A DNA stretch of 64,000 nucleotides. It comes from Willaertia magna (lineage: Eukaryota; Heterolobosea; Eutetramitea; Acrasida; Naegleriidae). Location of the stretch: contig CADWAF010004558.1 in the NCBI GenBank assembly GCA_902984215.1, forward strand, positions 1-64,000, given 5' to 3'. This document shows, piece by piece, positions 49,244 through 62,040 of this stretch (the first letter of the stretch is position 1; the number at the start of each line of letters is the position of its first letter). The notes under the pieces are model-generated. The model did no database searches and was not told where the DNA came from. It saw only the letters and a program-made list of their open reading frames with translations. The translations under genes were made by a program, and so were the position numbers.

Positions 49244-50944
49244 ATGCCCTTATTTTTCAAAAGTAAAACACCCACTATTAATGCTGAAGATGTTCCACTA
49301 AAATATTGGACAGCAGATAATTTTCGTCAATGGTTAGAAAAACAAAAGTATGACAATAAAACAGTTATAAATGGTAAGTCAATAATAATTATTTAATTAT
49401 CTTATCCATTTAGTTTTGGTAAAACAACATTTTGATGGTACTGCCTTACTATGTTGTACAGCAGATGATTTCATCCAAATAGGTGTACCTAAAGGTTCTG
49501 CTTTATCTATCCATTATAAAATCAATGAGCTTAAAAGCCAACAAACTCATAGAGGAATATTAAGGGAAAGTTTTGCAATGCATAATACACCACAGCAACA
49601 GGAAGTAGTTATGGAGGAAGAACAAAGAGAGAAAAAGGATGAAGAGGTAGAGGAAGTTGAAGCGAAAGAGTTAGCTGTAGATTTAAATGATGAAACAGCT
49701 GTAGAGAAAACAGATCCTTCAACGAGTGACGATTCTACTTCAACCATAAGTCATTCTTCAAGTAGTTCTACTAATTTCCAACTAATTCCTGAGGCTCCAG
49801 TTTGGAAAATTGATAAATTATCTCCATCACAAAAAAAGAGTAAGTAATTGTAAACATTTGTTTATTAACTATTTTAGATTATGATTATTGTTTACAAAAG
49901 TTGGATCATTTAAAATCTCAATTTGACAGCGATATAATAAGTTCAATCTGTCAAAATTTAATATTTTCAGAAAGATTTTTGTATAAATATTTAAATCCTC
50001 AAAGATTGCCAATATATACTAATAATGGAATGAGAAAAGTTCCATTCATGAAAATCAAGTTAGTTGTTACTGAAATGTCCAGTGGGGTTGCCCATAGATT
50101 ATTAAGAAGATTGGGTTCTAAAGTTAAACATTCTACAATTAAAAGAATGGAGTTTGGAATGTTTCATGTAAGTATATTAGTTATTTAACAATTAATTAAT
50201 TCTTTTAAGACTGCTTTAATTTGTGGACCTTGGTACTTGGAATGGTGTTGTGACAGTTTGGCTATTGTAAGAAAAAAGTCTAGTTCTAAGGCTATTTTCG
50301 TGGCTGATGTTACAGAGGTTAGAGGTGAAGAAAATGTAAGGAATACAATTGAAAAATTAGCTATGGTTTGTAGCTATTGGAATGCTCATAAGATGTACGA
50401 TAACAAAACTTGCAATTGCCAACATTTTTGTATGTCAGTGCTGGATTTCTTGGGATTAACTAATGAATATGAAAAGAGTATAAAAGGTCCAATGAAAACG
50501 TATATTGACAGGCTTAAAAACAATGGTATATGTGACATGAAGTATTACCTGGAACCAACCCTTAAAGACACAATTATGCACAGTGATTGTAGTGAGGAGC
50601 TTAAAAAATTTGTTTCACAAAGCTCTAAAAAAGTAGTTTTCACATCGCACAAGATTTTAGACGAATTTGTGCATGTTATTCAACACCACAAGCCACTTTA
50701 TTTTGAAGCTAATGGTAATTATGATTATTTACTTCTAAAAGGATTTGACAGAGCATTTTGGTTGAGGTCTCAATCTAGCTCTAAAACAAAAGACAATGAC
50801 GTCCAACCTTTAAGAGACGAAAAGAATACAGTTTTGTGTCCATTCAGTAAATGTTGTGGAGGTGAAATTCATAATGGTGTTGTAGGAAAAGACTATGAAT
50901 TGGATGGTATCTCTATTGATTTGCCTGAGTTTGCTGAAAACTAA
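49244..50944 (+). CDS. SAM-domain plus LRAT-like (NCQHF) putative thiol-enzyme, copy 2
   Basis: Four exons: 49244-49373, 49414-49839, 49878-50167 and 50210-50944; introns 40, 38 and 42 bp; 526 residues. I chose the ATG at 49244 (MPLFFKSK) because the paralogue begins MPWFRKTS; 49160 is an upstream alternative. SAM domain about residues 15-82. A short acidic E/V/S-rich linker (about 100-165) is followed by the C-terminal domain with KYLNPQRL, GMFHTALICGPWYLEW (H282, the last codon of exon 3) and CNCQHFCMSVLDFLG (C352). His-Cys spacing is 70 residues as in copy 1. The tail is Cys-rich (VLCPFSKCCGGEIHNGVVG). The first intron shares site and phase with copy 1; the other two are missing there. Substrate unknown. 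Confidence 0.8.
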
Positions 50945-51092
50945 AATGTGTAACAATAAACCCTTAATTCACAAATAGGTGTAACAAATTATGAAAAAGT
51001 GGCTAATTTCTTTCTTGTTGTGTCTATATTGTAGCTCAAACCCTTTTAGAAGAAGCTTAGTTAAAATCGATCGAAATCAATTAAAATAAAAA

Positions 51093-54000
51093 ATGAGCTT
51101 TGAAGGTAAATTTTTAATTCAACAACAAGGAAGTTTTTTACGGAAAGGAGAAAGAAAGTGGCTGGTATTTAAGAATGATTTGTAAGTACATTATTACATT
51201 GACAATGTTTTTTAATGTATTTTAAAAAGAATTGATATAGATAGTGGAAAGGTTCAAATACCATTCAAAGATTTAATAAATGTTGCAACAAGTAAGATCT
51301 ATTTCTTTTTTATCTCTAATTTGTTTGCTTCTTTTAATAATTGTTAATATTATTATCTAACAGCTAATAAATCGGACGAGATAATCATTGAATATTCATT
51401 AAAAGGAAAATCAAACAAAGAAACTTTAACATATAACCCAAAGGAAAAATTACTCAACTGGTTATATTATTTTCTACAATTAAACAAACAAGATGTTAAA
51501 GACAATACATTCACAATGAAAAAACTTTCAAATTCTAAAGTTATGAATTATTCTTTATTTTCATGTGTTTTACAAAAAAAAGATTTACAAAACAATCAAG
51601 TTATTCAATTAATTGATTTATTAAATGTTGAAAAAGTATTTAAAGCAATTGTAACAAATGAAGATGAAAGTAAAGTTGAAAGAAAGTTAATTATGTTTAA
51701 ATTTACCGGTAATGAAAAATTTATAGCCTTTGAATGTCAAAATGCAGATTTATTAATTCAAAGAATTCAAAAAGTAAGAAAAGAATTAGGAATAAAGGAA
51801 AATTTGGATGTACAAGAAGTGACATTTGAAGAATTTGAATCTATAAGAAAACCAATTTACAATGAGACTTTAGTATATACTCATCATGTAAAGAAATTAC
51901 AATCTAGTACTAATGATAATGATATTGTAATGTCTTCAAGAACTTTAGGTATAAATCATGAGAAAATTGTGGAAAAGGATAATGAAAATAATGTTACTTT
52001 TATTTATCCAGTGTTAAATATTAAAGGTTTAATTAGATTTCATAATAATTTATTTGGTTTGGAATATTCTCCAAATAAAGTTAGAAAATATTTAGTTGAT
52101 GACAGAGATTCAATGATTGTTGAATTTTTAGATATCATTAAACATGTCACCTTAGGGTTTTGTGTAGATAGTAATAATAATTTATTAATCAGTAAAGGAA
52201 TAACTTTACCTGAAACTTCTTTAGAATATATGTTAAAGAAGCTTTTAAATACTCTAAAAGATGATGCTCCTGTAGCAATTGAGTAAGTAATTATTATTAT
52301 TATTTTGTAAGCTTATTTATTATTGTAAAGATTTTTACGTGAGTTTAATACTTCCTTTTCTAGTGAGAATTGTGTAAATATTAAAGAAAAATCTATTTTA
52401 AAGTTATTAAAGAACTTACTTTCAAAGGTATTAGAAGATAACAAGTTGGAACCTAAACTTAAAGAAAATTATATTGCAACAACATTGTGTTGTTTACAAA
52501 GAGTACTTTCTAGTCCAGCATTATTTGAAGAATTAAATAGTCAAAAGAAAATATTTGATCTATTACTTTCTTGTTTAAAGGAAGAAAAACCTTTAGTTAA
52601 AATAATGACAGCCATAGTTATACATGAAATTGTAAAACCTATAAAAGAACAAGAGGAATCTTTACTTTCAAAGAAGAAAGCAATTTATCAACAACACATT
52701 TTTAATAAGCAAACAATTAGTTTTATTTTAGAGGATTTACAAAAATTATATAATACTAATGTGTTGTATTCTGTTAATTTATTGAAAAGTATTTTATATT
52801 CATCATTTAATAATGAAATATCTAGTTTAGTGGTAAGTATAAATTCAACTATAATTATTAATTGTAAAAGATGCCTGAACTTTTTAATATGAGAGAATGC
52901 TTGTATGGATCTCTTTTTAGTAAATGTGAAACAATAGAAATGGTTTCTTCCTTTTTACTTTCCAGAATCTGTAAATTTGCAAGTACAAATCAGTAAGTTT
53001 TTTAAATGTACATTTATGACAACGAAAATATTTTAGATTAAGTGAAATACAAAATGAAACTATAAGTAATGGTGCTATTTTATTGTCAATATTCAAATCA
53101 TGTTTTTGTGAGAATGAAAGCGATCAAGTTTCTTATTCAAAACTTTGTGACCTCTTATTAAGTTTTAATAATGATGGTGTAGAGTTAATGAAAAGAGTTC
53201 TTCCATTCTATTTTATGCAATTTGTTAACAGAGATATAAAACAACAAATTGTTGATAATGAACCTCCAACAACTGATGGCAGTTTCTTTAAGAAATTATT
53301 TAAGAAAAAGAGCGAAAAACAGTTAATTCACCAAGTCACAACTCAAGATTGGAAGATTGTATTCTCTAAAATTAAGGAAAATTATGCTAATGCTGCTATT
53401 ATATGGGATGATAAATCTCGTGAATTCTTAAAAACAAACTTAAAATCTGAATTAGACGTAATTTACAATGCATACTCTAAAAGACAACCATTCCTCTGGA
53501 ATAGTGAAGAATTTATAATTAATTACAAATCTATTATTCCAAAGGATGAAAAGGTAGTTGGAGGTTATTATTTAAGATTTTTAGCTGATCAAAATGAAGA
53601 CACTAAACCTAAAGAGATTGAGGATCCATTATCTTTAGTGAAAGAATTATATTATACTTTATTACTTAGTCAAGATACAAAAACAAGAATTGAATGCTTT
53701 AGAGCAATGAGTTTTACTTATATGTATCTTTCCGTTAATATGCCTGATTCGATATTCCCTTATTTAGATAATATTATGAATTTATTTATTGCTGAGTAAG
53801 TATAATACATAATTTTCAATTTAACACATTCAGATGTGACAATGACGAGATTGTTTATGAATGTTTGGCCCTATGTTCCAGCCTTTTCTCTATATTCCCT
53901 AACATTATGGTTTACGGAGATGTAATTACTCCATTGTTACTTCAACAAGCAAGACGTATACATGCTTTTAGAAATATTACAGAAGAAGAAAAAAAGAATT

Positions 54001-57000
54001 CTCATATAGAGCCAATTTGTGAAATAAGTATTGGTATATTATATAAGATTGTTAGTATTCGTTCTAAAATGGCAGATAGAATTGAGTTATTGAAACCAAT
54101 ACCTAAACCAATTCGTTTAATATCACAAGATAATCTTTTCCCTCATCTTATCCAATTATTAATTATTGACGAACAAAAAGTTGCTTTTATTGCACAAGTA
54201 GTTAAAATTATTCTTTTTGTTTTAAAGGTAAACGCAAGCATTAGAGAAAATATTTATAGAACTGGATTCTTTTACTTTTTACTTTATTCAATTGTTAATG
54301 AAAACGTTCCAACACAAAGTTGTTTTAATCCTACAGTTTCTGCAATTTTAAAACTTTGCATTAATTCCACATGTAGTTCAGTAGAAGAAGCAAATAATAT
54401 TGGAATTGATATAGTTGATCCATTTTTACTTTCTCTTATTCCTGAATCATTATTAGTTGAATTAAGACTTAAGCAAGATGTAGAATTTACTGAACTCTTT
54501 AATTCTAATCATGACAATCCTAAAATAATTTGGAATCAAGATATGAGAAAACATTTACAATCTTGTATTAGAAATCATGTTGCTGAATTTAAACAAACTT
54601 TAGAAAAAGATACATCAACAATTTATCAATTCAATCCTCTTTCAAGAGTGATATACTCTCAAATAGAAAAGGAATTATACATTGAAAACTATTATATTAG
54701 AAATTTACTTAAACCAGAATTTAGAGATTTCCCAATCACTAATCCTCAACAACTTTTTGATGGTGTTGTAGAATATATGTCCAATGAAAGCAATGAAGAT
54801 AATTTGATTATTTTATTGGATACACAATTATTGCTGACACAAAGATTCCCTGAAATAAGTAAAGAAAACTATAGAGGCTTAAAGAAATTAATTGCAATAT
54901 TGTCAATCCATGACAGAGATGACTGGAACATTAATTTAGTAAGCAAAGCAATCAGCATACTATTTTTAGTAGCTCCATTCAATAAGGAATCATGGTTACA
55001 ACTTAAATCTTCTGATGTTATTGTTTCTTTGCTTGGAAGTGTTTACAGAAAACAAAAAGATATTGTTATGAACTATCCTATTCAATTGAGTTGTTTATAT
55101 GAAATGCTTCAAGGAATTTTGGAGATTATTAGGTCACTTGAATTATATGATGCATTAGAAGCTGATCCAGAATCATCACATGTAATTCTACATTGTTTAG
55201 TTTCTTATGATGCTAAAGTATTTAAAAGTACAACAAAGCTACTAAGACAAATGATTCCAATCAACCCTTCATTTGTCAGAAAATTATGGAAAAGAGGAAT
55301 GTTATTCTTTTTAATTCAAGAGATAATTTCAGAAAATCCAAATGAAGAACAAGTTATGAAAACTAATGAATGTGGAAATATTTTAACTATTATTCAATCA
55401 AGTGTTAATGAAGATTATGTTAAAAAAGATTTAGCTGCTTTAGTTTCCGAACCTTTAGTTAATATTTTACTTTCTAATGAATTAATGTTTTTAACTCAAA
55501 TAAGATCAACAGTTGAAAATCCTGAATTAATTTGGAATGAAAATACAAGAAAACAATTACAAAATCATTTAGGTGCTCAATGTAAAAGCTTAATAGAAAA
55601 TCAATTGAATAGCCAAAATGTTATTTATGAGAAGGTTATCTTTGACGAATTAGAAAATCAATTACAAGTTAATGGTGTATATGTTGACATATACAACAAA
55701 ATGTGTTCATCTTATAAGTTAAGCAATCCAATTAGATTTGCAAGAGGCTTGTATGAATTTTTAACTACATTAGATTCACACTCTAAACCTCATAGAAAAT
55801 CTGTTTGTAAGGCCTTGAATAATCTTTGTGTTCATTCAAATGATACTGAATTATTAAAGTTAGTGAATGAAGTAGCTGTTACACACGAAGCTCAAAATGC
55901 AATATTTAATTGTTTGAAATTAGAACCAAAAGTAATATCTTTGACTTCATATCATTATTTAATTGACGTTTTATTAATGGAGCTTAATTTGAAAGGAACT
56001 AGTCTTAAAGACGTAATTATTAACAATAGATATTATTCTGATTTGGTATTTGCTCTTAATTTCATATTCTATCATTATTCCAATATAAAAGAAAGTCATA
56101 AAGCAATTTTAAGTAAATTATTACAAAATACCCAACAAATAATTAATATATTTATTAAATCCCCTACAGAAGCAACCACTGCCAATTCGTAAGTAATAAT
56201 TCCATTATTTTAATTAACCATAATGTAATAGAAATGGTATTCTTCTTTGGGAATTAGCTATTTTTGCAGGATTTATTAACTTTGACAAAGAAACAAGAAT
56301 TAATGCTTGTAAAACCATATCCCAATTGATTTTAGTTTCTAATGGATTGACAGAGGCTACTTTAAAGAAAATATTACCATTACAAATTGTAAATTTCTTT
56401 ACTGTAAATCCAGAACATGCAACTCTCTTATTTGATTCTAATAATATTGAACCTGATATTGTTTGGTTCAAAAACATGAGAAGTATATTTATTAATTTTA
56501 TTGTAAATGAAATGTCAGAATTTATTGAAAGATATAATAATGAAGGAAAGTTGGAATGGCGTTTGTTAGAAGGGTTTGAGTTAGAATATCCACAAACTAA
56601 GAATTGTTTATTTGTTTCACCTCTTTATGTTAAGTTATTGAATGAGAGGGCAGAAGAAAATAGAATTAATTATTTAAATAAGATTAATTGTGAAGAATTT
56701 CTTAATAATTTGATTAATTACTTGATAAATAACAAAGAAAGTGAAAACTTGGTAAGTAAATTTATATTCACATATTTAACTTATAATTGATAGTCTGATG
56801 TAATATTTGCAATTGCCCAAGTCGTGAAATCATTCCCACAATTAAGAAGATGTCCTTCCTTTAAGAAATGCACTTTTACTCTGTTTTCCTCTTTGGATGT
56901 GGAAAAGAGCGATTTATTAGCACCTATTTTACACATTCTCTATTTTATTTCTTCTTGCAATGAGGAATTTGTTAATTTAGTAGCAGAAAACAAACTTATA

Positions 57001-57429
57001 ATGAAACTATTCGAATTCTTACCCAGTCACACTAACGCAATTCTTTATATTTTATTGAACTTTTTGAGAAATTCTTCTGTGATTTGTGGACAAGTAATTT
57101 CTGAGAAGCACACTGTCCTTATAGAATGGTTAGAAAAGGATGATGTTAAAATTTCTAGTATTGCTGGATTTTGTCTTACTGCACTAGTCATGGATCCTAC
57201 ACATGGTGCTGCATTTAGAGATAAGTTTATGGTAAGCTGTGAAAAGTTCACCAATTATTTATTGGACATTTCATTAAATACAGTCCAATTCCCTGCCTTA
57301 AATGAAAAATTATTATCAGTAGACTTACCAAATCAAACAAGTACAACCACAGAAACTGTTAAGGCTCTTGAAAGTGAGGAAATTAAGCAAAGTGACTATC
57401 AATTCGAGGCATTAAAACATGATAAATAA
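51093..57429 (+). CDS. RME-8/DNAJC13-like endosomal protein lacking the J domain
   Basis: Nine exons: 51093-51181, 51230-51291, 51364-52282, 52364-52832, 52871-52992, 53037-53795, 53834-56188, 56232-56751 and 56794-57429; introns 48, 72, 81, 38, 44, 38, 43 and 42 bp; 1976 residues, in one continuous frame after splicing. The N-terminus is PH-like, as in RME-8. Four IWN repeats follow: AIIWDDKSREFLK, KIIWNQDMRKHLQ, LIWNENTRKQLQ and DIVWFKNMRSIFI. WNSEEF...GGYYLRFLADQN is another RME-8 mark. Where RME-8 has its J domain, after the FPITNPQQLFDGVVEY segment (about 54750-54790), the sequence goes straight on to helical repeats. There is no HPD anywhere and no intron there. Family role: endosomal sorting, normally by recruiting Hsc70. 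Confidence 0.85.
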
Positions 57430-57442
57430 ATAGTTTGTTTAT

Positions 57443-59366
57443 TTAGAAATCTTCAAATAACATTAGTAAATCAACCAATTGAATTAAAGAAGCCTCCAAT
57501 CTGTCTTCAATGTTTTTTAATCGTCTTATTTGTTCTTCTTGTTCTTCACTTAAAAAGGTGCTCTCCAAAATACCAGACTCAATAATTTGTTGTTGTTCTT
57601 TCTTCAATCTTAATCTTAGATTTCTGACAGTTTTATACATATCTTCAACTAACTTATCAAAAACTGTATCAAGTCTAACTCCCCAAAGATAAAAAGTTTG
57701 TTGAGGAGCATGTTCTTTGTTTTTAGGAACTTCTTGTAGAGTTAGAATTCCTCCACGAAGCATGTTAAATAGTAAAGTTCTAGCCTCACCAGAAGGTAAT
57801 AAAGCCAACTCAGCAACATGCTTTTGTTCCATATATTTCTTTTCTAAAAGTAACCTAAATATTCTACAACCAATAACACTAAACTTTTGACCAATTATTA
57901 TTTCTGCATCTTCTCTTTTTAATTTATCTACAACGCCTTGTAAATCTATTTTGTATTTATTTAATAAGTTAAAAGTCTTTACTACTTACTTATTACATAA
58001 GTATCTCTACCCATTTGCTTTAATACGTCAATATCATTACTAGATAAATAATTTAAATGATTTTCTAATATCTTTCTACCCATATCTTCATGTTGCTGTA
58101 TTCTTTCATAAATCTTTTCGATCTTTACAGGCGCTAATTAAGATTAATAATAAATATAAATAAACTCAACTTACTAGATAATGGATCATTCTTTCCTCTT
58201 TGATAAGATGATGTTTCATCAAATAAAACCTCAACAACAGATTTAAATTGTTCTCCAATAACCCTTTCAACATATTCTAAAATAGATTGATTTCTAAATG
58301 TTCTTATGAATTGAGTATAATTAGTTGTCCATAAAATATTTTCAGCATTAAAAGAAGACATATCTTGTTCTTCATTATTCATTAAAGAACTACTTCCAGA
58401 ACTCATAGCATTTGTTAAGTAAGAAGAAAAATCTTCTTCAATATCTAATTCCATCATTTCTTCTTGAGCTGTCTTCTTTTTCTTTCTTTTCTTTGCCTTA
58501 CCGTCACTATTAGTATTGTCATCATTATCATCATCTATAATTGTCTTTCTCTTCGTGGCAACATTCTTCTTTGTTAATTTTTCACGTAAATCATTTGTAG
58601 AATTATTTCCTTCTTTCTTCTTCTTTTCTTCTTGTATTTGAATAGAATTTACAGTTGGTTGTACTCTCTTTATAAATCTTTCTTTAACCATCTTCTGAAA
58701 AGTATTCTCAATATTATTCTTTTGAGTAGTTTCTAATAAAATTAACATTTCATGTGTTCTTTCAGACATATATTGTAATACCTTAGAAACTAATTCTTGT
58801 AAATTTAATCTACCATATTGTAAAAGGATGTGTAATATATCTTCACCTGTCTGACCAAATTTCTTTTTAATTACATATAAAAACTTAGCACTTTTTAATC
58901 TCATTATAATATTATCTATAATTATTTGATAATAAATAATTTTAGATTGTCTATCAAATAGTTTTTGTTTTTCAGCTTTAATTGCTTCAGATTCTTCTTC
59001 TTCATTGGATTGTAATGGACCAGTATTTGGATTTTCATTTCCTTTACTTCTCATTTTGAATCTTTCTCTTTTTTCTTCTAATTCTCTCATTTTCTCAGTA
59101 CTTGTCTTCATTTCATCTTCATCATCATTTCCTTTATTTCCCGATTCTAATTTTTGAAGAAATATATTTTTATCATAATAAACACACATATTATGTTGAA
59201 TTAAAACTAATAATGCATCTCTAACTTGTGGAAATGTTAACGATGTAATTTGTATTAATTCTGTCATTGTCTGTGGTCCTCTTGCTATTAGAGTACTTCC
59301 GACTTTTCCAATTACCTCACCAAACTGGTCGAATAGCAAATCTTCCGCTAATTGAATTTTACTCAT
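57443..59366 (-). CDS. DNA-directed RNA polymerase III subunit RPC3/Rpc82
   Basis: Three exons: 59366-58175, 58133-57990 and 57945-57443; introns 41 and 44 bp; 612 residues. The start is the ATG at 59364-59366 (MSKIQLAEDLL). Winged-helix domains typical of RPC82/TFIIE-alpha-like proteins are visible: QFGEVIGKVGSTLIARGPQTMTELIQ, then QVRDALLVLIQHNMCVYY, a second around FGQTGEDILHILLQYGRLNLQELV, and a C-terminal one (AELALLPSGEARTLLFNMLRGGILTLQEVPK). An acidic and basic linker (about 290-340, KRKTIIDDDNDDNTNSDGKAKKRKKKK) is inserted between repeats, as is common in protists. A coiled coil closes the protein (LEDRLEASLIQLVDLLM). Role: open-complex formation on tRNA and 5S genes. Stop lies 13 bp from the RME-8-like stop. 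Confidence 0.93.
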
Positions 59367-59588
59367 TTTTTGTTGAATGCAAAAAAAGAAAACGGTTCCA
59401 TTAAATTTTAACACAAAAACATTTGAACCACAATATTGACCCATAATTTGATGAGAAAAACGAAATGTAATGAAGAATGCTGAGAAACAAATAATATTTT
59501 ACAAAGTGATGAATGTATTAATATACTTTATATTTCTGACACTTCTAGACTGAAATTAAGTTGTAGATAGACCGTTGTCTGAAAGATT

Positions 59589-61308
59589 TTATAAAGATTC
59601 TGTTTTATTACTATCAAAATCTTGTTTCTTTTGTAATAGTTTGTTATATAATTCCTTGTATAGATTTTGCATTTTGTTATATCTTTCAAAAAAGTATTCC
59701 AGTATTGAAATATCCCTTTGTATAATTCTTAAATCATTTGTTAGGTTGTAATCCAAGTCACAACACGTTGCAACACATGAAAAAAAGGTAGGGGGTAAAA
59801 CGCCTAGAGATTTTGGATCCAAATAACAAATTTCCATAAATGCATTTGACGCCTCTTTTAACTTAGGTATTAACGATTTAGCTCTTTCATCATTATTAAA
59901 TAGGGATTGAGGATTAACAGACCCTGGGTCATCTGTTATTGAATTAGATAGGAAATCCAAGTATTCCAGAATAATTAACGTTATAGCACATTGTCTGTAT
60001 GCATTTCCACAATATTTCATAAAAAACATTTGATCCTCCTCTAATTCTAAAGATTTACTTGTCTCATAAGCCATTTCACACGTTATATCTGTAAATCTTA
60101 AATATTTTTCGAAGGTTTGGTCATTCACTCTTGAGTACAATAAATCTCTATACTCTTCTTGTTCTATTTCATCTGTATTAGTTGAATAACAGTAAAATCC
60201 TTTTATCAATTTCCTTATATCATCCATTCTAGGCTGCGTTCCAACATCCGTTGCAGTACAGGCCACAATTTTTAGCTTAAATAACATTGTATCTCTTTTG
60301 TCACTTTCTTGGTCATTGGGTATTATCATAGAAATTAATGTATTTACTTCGTTATCTACAGTTGATATTGGAGAAACACTATTAAATCTCCTGTTGTTGG
60401 AATTAAAATAATGTTCAACTAACTCTGTATAAAACTTAGCTAACTCATCATCCCCTATTCCTGATAGATACAAAGAAACAACACAGTAACTAAATGCTAC
60501 ATAGTAACAGTCATATCTATCATATACTTGTTTTAATAAACCCCTAGTTTTCTCATAGGCTTTAGAAGCTTCCTCAAGTAAACCTTTCTTCTGACACATA
60601 AACATATAAATACTGTACAATAAACAAAGCTTTTCAATAGGAAGTTCTTTTTGCTTTGCCTTCTTCCCATTAAAATCATTAAATGCCCTGAGAGTATAGT
60701 CGGTAATTTCCGGAGAAGAAGGAGGAGAATTATTACTGTAAGCAATAGGCAAAAGGTTATCTACAATTCTGTTATAAAACAATTATGTAAAGCATAAATA
60801 ACCATAGTTTTAATATAGTAAATACTTACGAAGAGGAATGAAGATAGTCATATATTACTTGTTGTTTTAACATATCGGAATTAAAAGCTTGATTAAACAT
60901 TATTTGGTTTTTAAGAAGAAGAAAGAAACTAGACATAGGTTCATTGCCATCAAAATGGTTTTGGGTCCCCTCCTCCTCAATTTTTACAAATGATTTTTGA
61001 TTCGATATAAAAGGTATTATCGTATTGTTTTCTTCCTCCGTGCTTGTACAAGACTTTAGTCTTTTATCTTGACCATTATCTTCTGGACTTTTCTTCCTTT
61101 TATTTGGGTTGTAAATTTCCTCAGAAAAAGAAGTATTTAAATGTTGTTGTTCTTGTTGATTTACATTAGAAGATGAATTAAATGAACTAGGGGAAGGGAT
61201 ATTCAAACATGCACTGTTACTACTATTGTTGTCATCACTTTTGGATAAAAAGCTTTTTAACAGTAACACCATTGCTTCATTGTTTGCTTGTTGGTGTTGT
61301 TCTGGCAT
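59589..61308 (-). CDS. Unassigned protein with nuclear localisation signal and helical C-terminal domain
   Basis: Two exons: 61308-60830 and 60768-59589, with a 61-bp GTAAGT...CAG intron; 552 residues. The start is the ATG at 61306-61308 (MPEQHQQ). The first 105 residues are S/N/Q-rich and end in a strong bipartite basic motif, NKRKKSPEDNGQDKRLKS. From about 115 to the end is a long all-helical region (IPNDQESDKRD, LEYLDFLSNSITDDPG, ISILEYFFERYNKMQN) of about 400 residues. The layout, a nuclear signal with a helical domain, resembles the regulatory half of fungal-type transcription factors, but no zinc cluster or other DNA-binding domain is visible. It may be a transcription co-regulator. Codon use is balanced compared with the housekeeping genes. 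Confidence 0.6.
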
Positions 61309-62040
61309 TTTCTCTTCATGCTTCTCAGGATTAATGCGACAAAACTGCACTCTCAATATATTTCGGACTTGTAAAAGTCATAATTTTTTCTCTTTAGTAA
61401 TTTTCAACGATTTTGCCTTTTCCAAAGATAGTGCTGCGCACTGTATTACAAAAATATGGAAAACAGACTTTGGTTCTGTGTCCAAAAACACTTTTCTTTG
61501 CCTGTTTGCTTCGCACTTACAGTTTCCAGTCTTCGCACTCAAAAAAATTGGTTCTATAAACTGTATTAAAATGCTTTGTTTGCCTAGGTTGATTTGTTGT
61601 AATTAAGCTTTTAAATTTGAAAATGAGGCGTTTTCCTTCTTTTGAAAGTTAAAAGCTTTTAAGGAAAACAAAGGATCTCTATTTGTGGCTTCAAAAACGT
61701 AACTTGCGATAACTTTTATTATTATTTATTTTATTTATAAATATAAAGTTAGGTTTTAGTATTGAATTCACCCAATGTTGTTCAGTGTAAGGTGTTGTTG
61801 AAGTCAAAACATGTTTCTAAAGGTTATGCGAATAAAAATTAGGGATTGTTGGGACTGCGACAAGGGTGTTCTGGACAATTAAAGAATATCGCAATGTTTT
61901 TACTCTAATTTTTATTCTGACACCCATTTGCCAAGCACTTAATTTCCATCTCTAATCACCAAGATTTGTCTCTTGTTAGGAGTGGATAGAAATAGTAATA
62001 GATCAAGTGTTAAATGGTAAGTAATGAATATTATTAAAAA
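61309..62040. other. Divergent intergenic region
   Basis: About 730 bp between the helical protein's start and the Rab/Ras-like gene. It contains unusually many C/G-rich stretches for this genome. A 126-codon plus-strand frame (61226-61606) overlaps the preceding gene's antisense and has no protein-like features. No RNA gene was recognised. Confidence 0.5.

Noticed and set aside
54700..54900. A hidden intron or exon restoring the J domain in the RME-8-like gene
   Set aside because: The frame is continuous through this region and no splice pair with a frame break is present.
61226..61606. 126-codon plus-strand frame as a gene
   Set aside because: It overlaps the antisense of a spliced gene's start, has no protein-like features and no usual A-rich leader.
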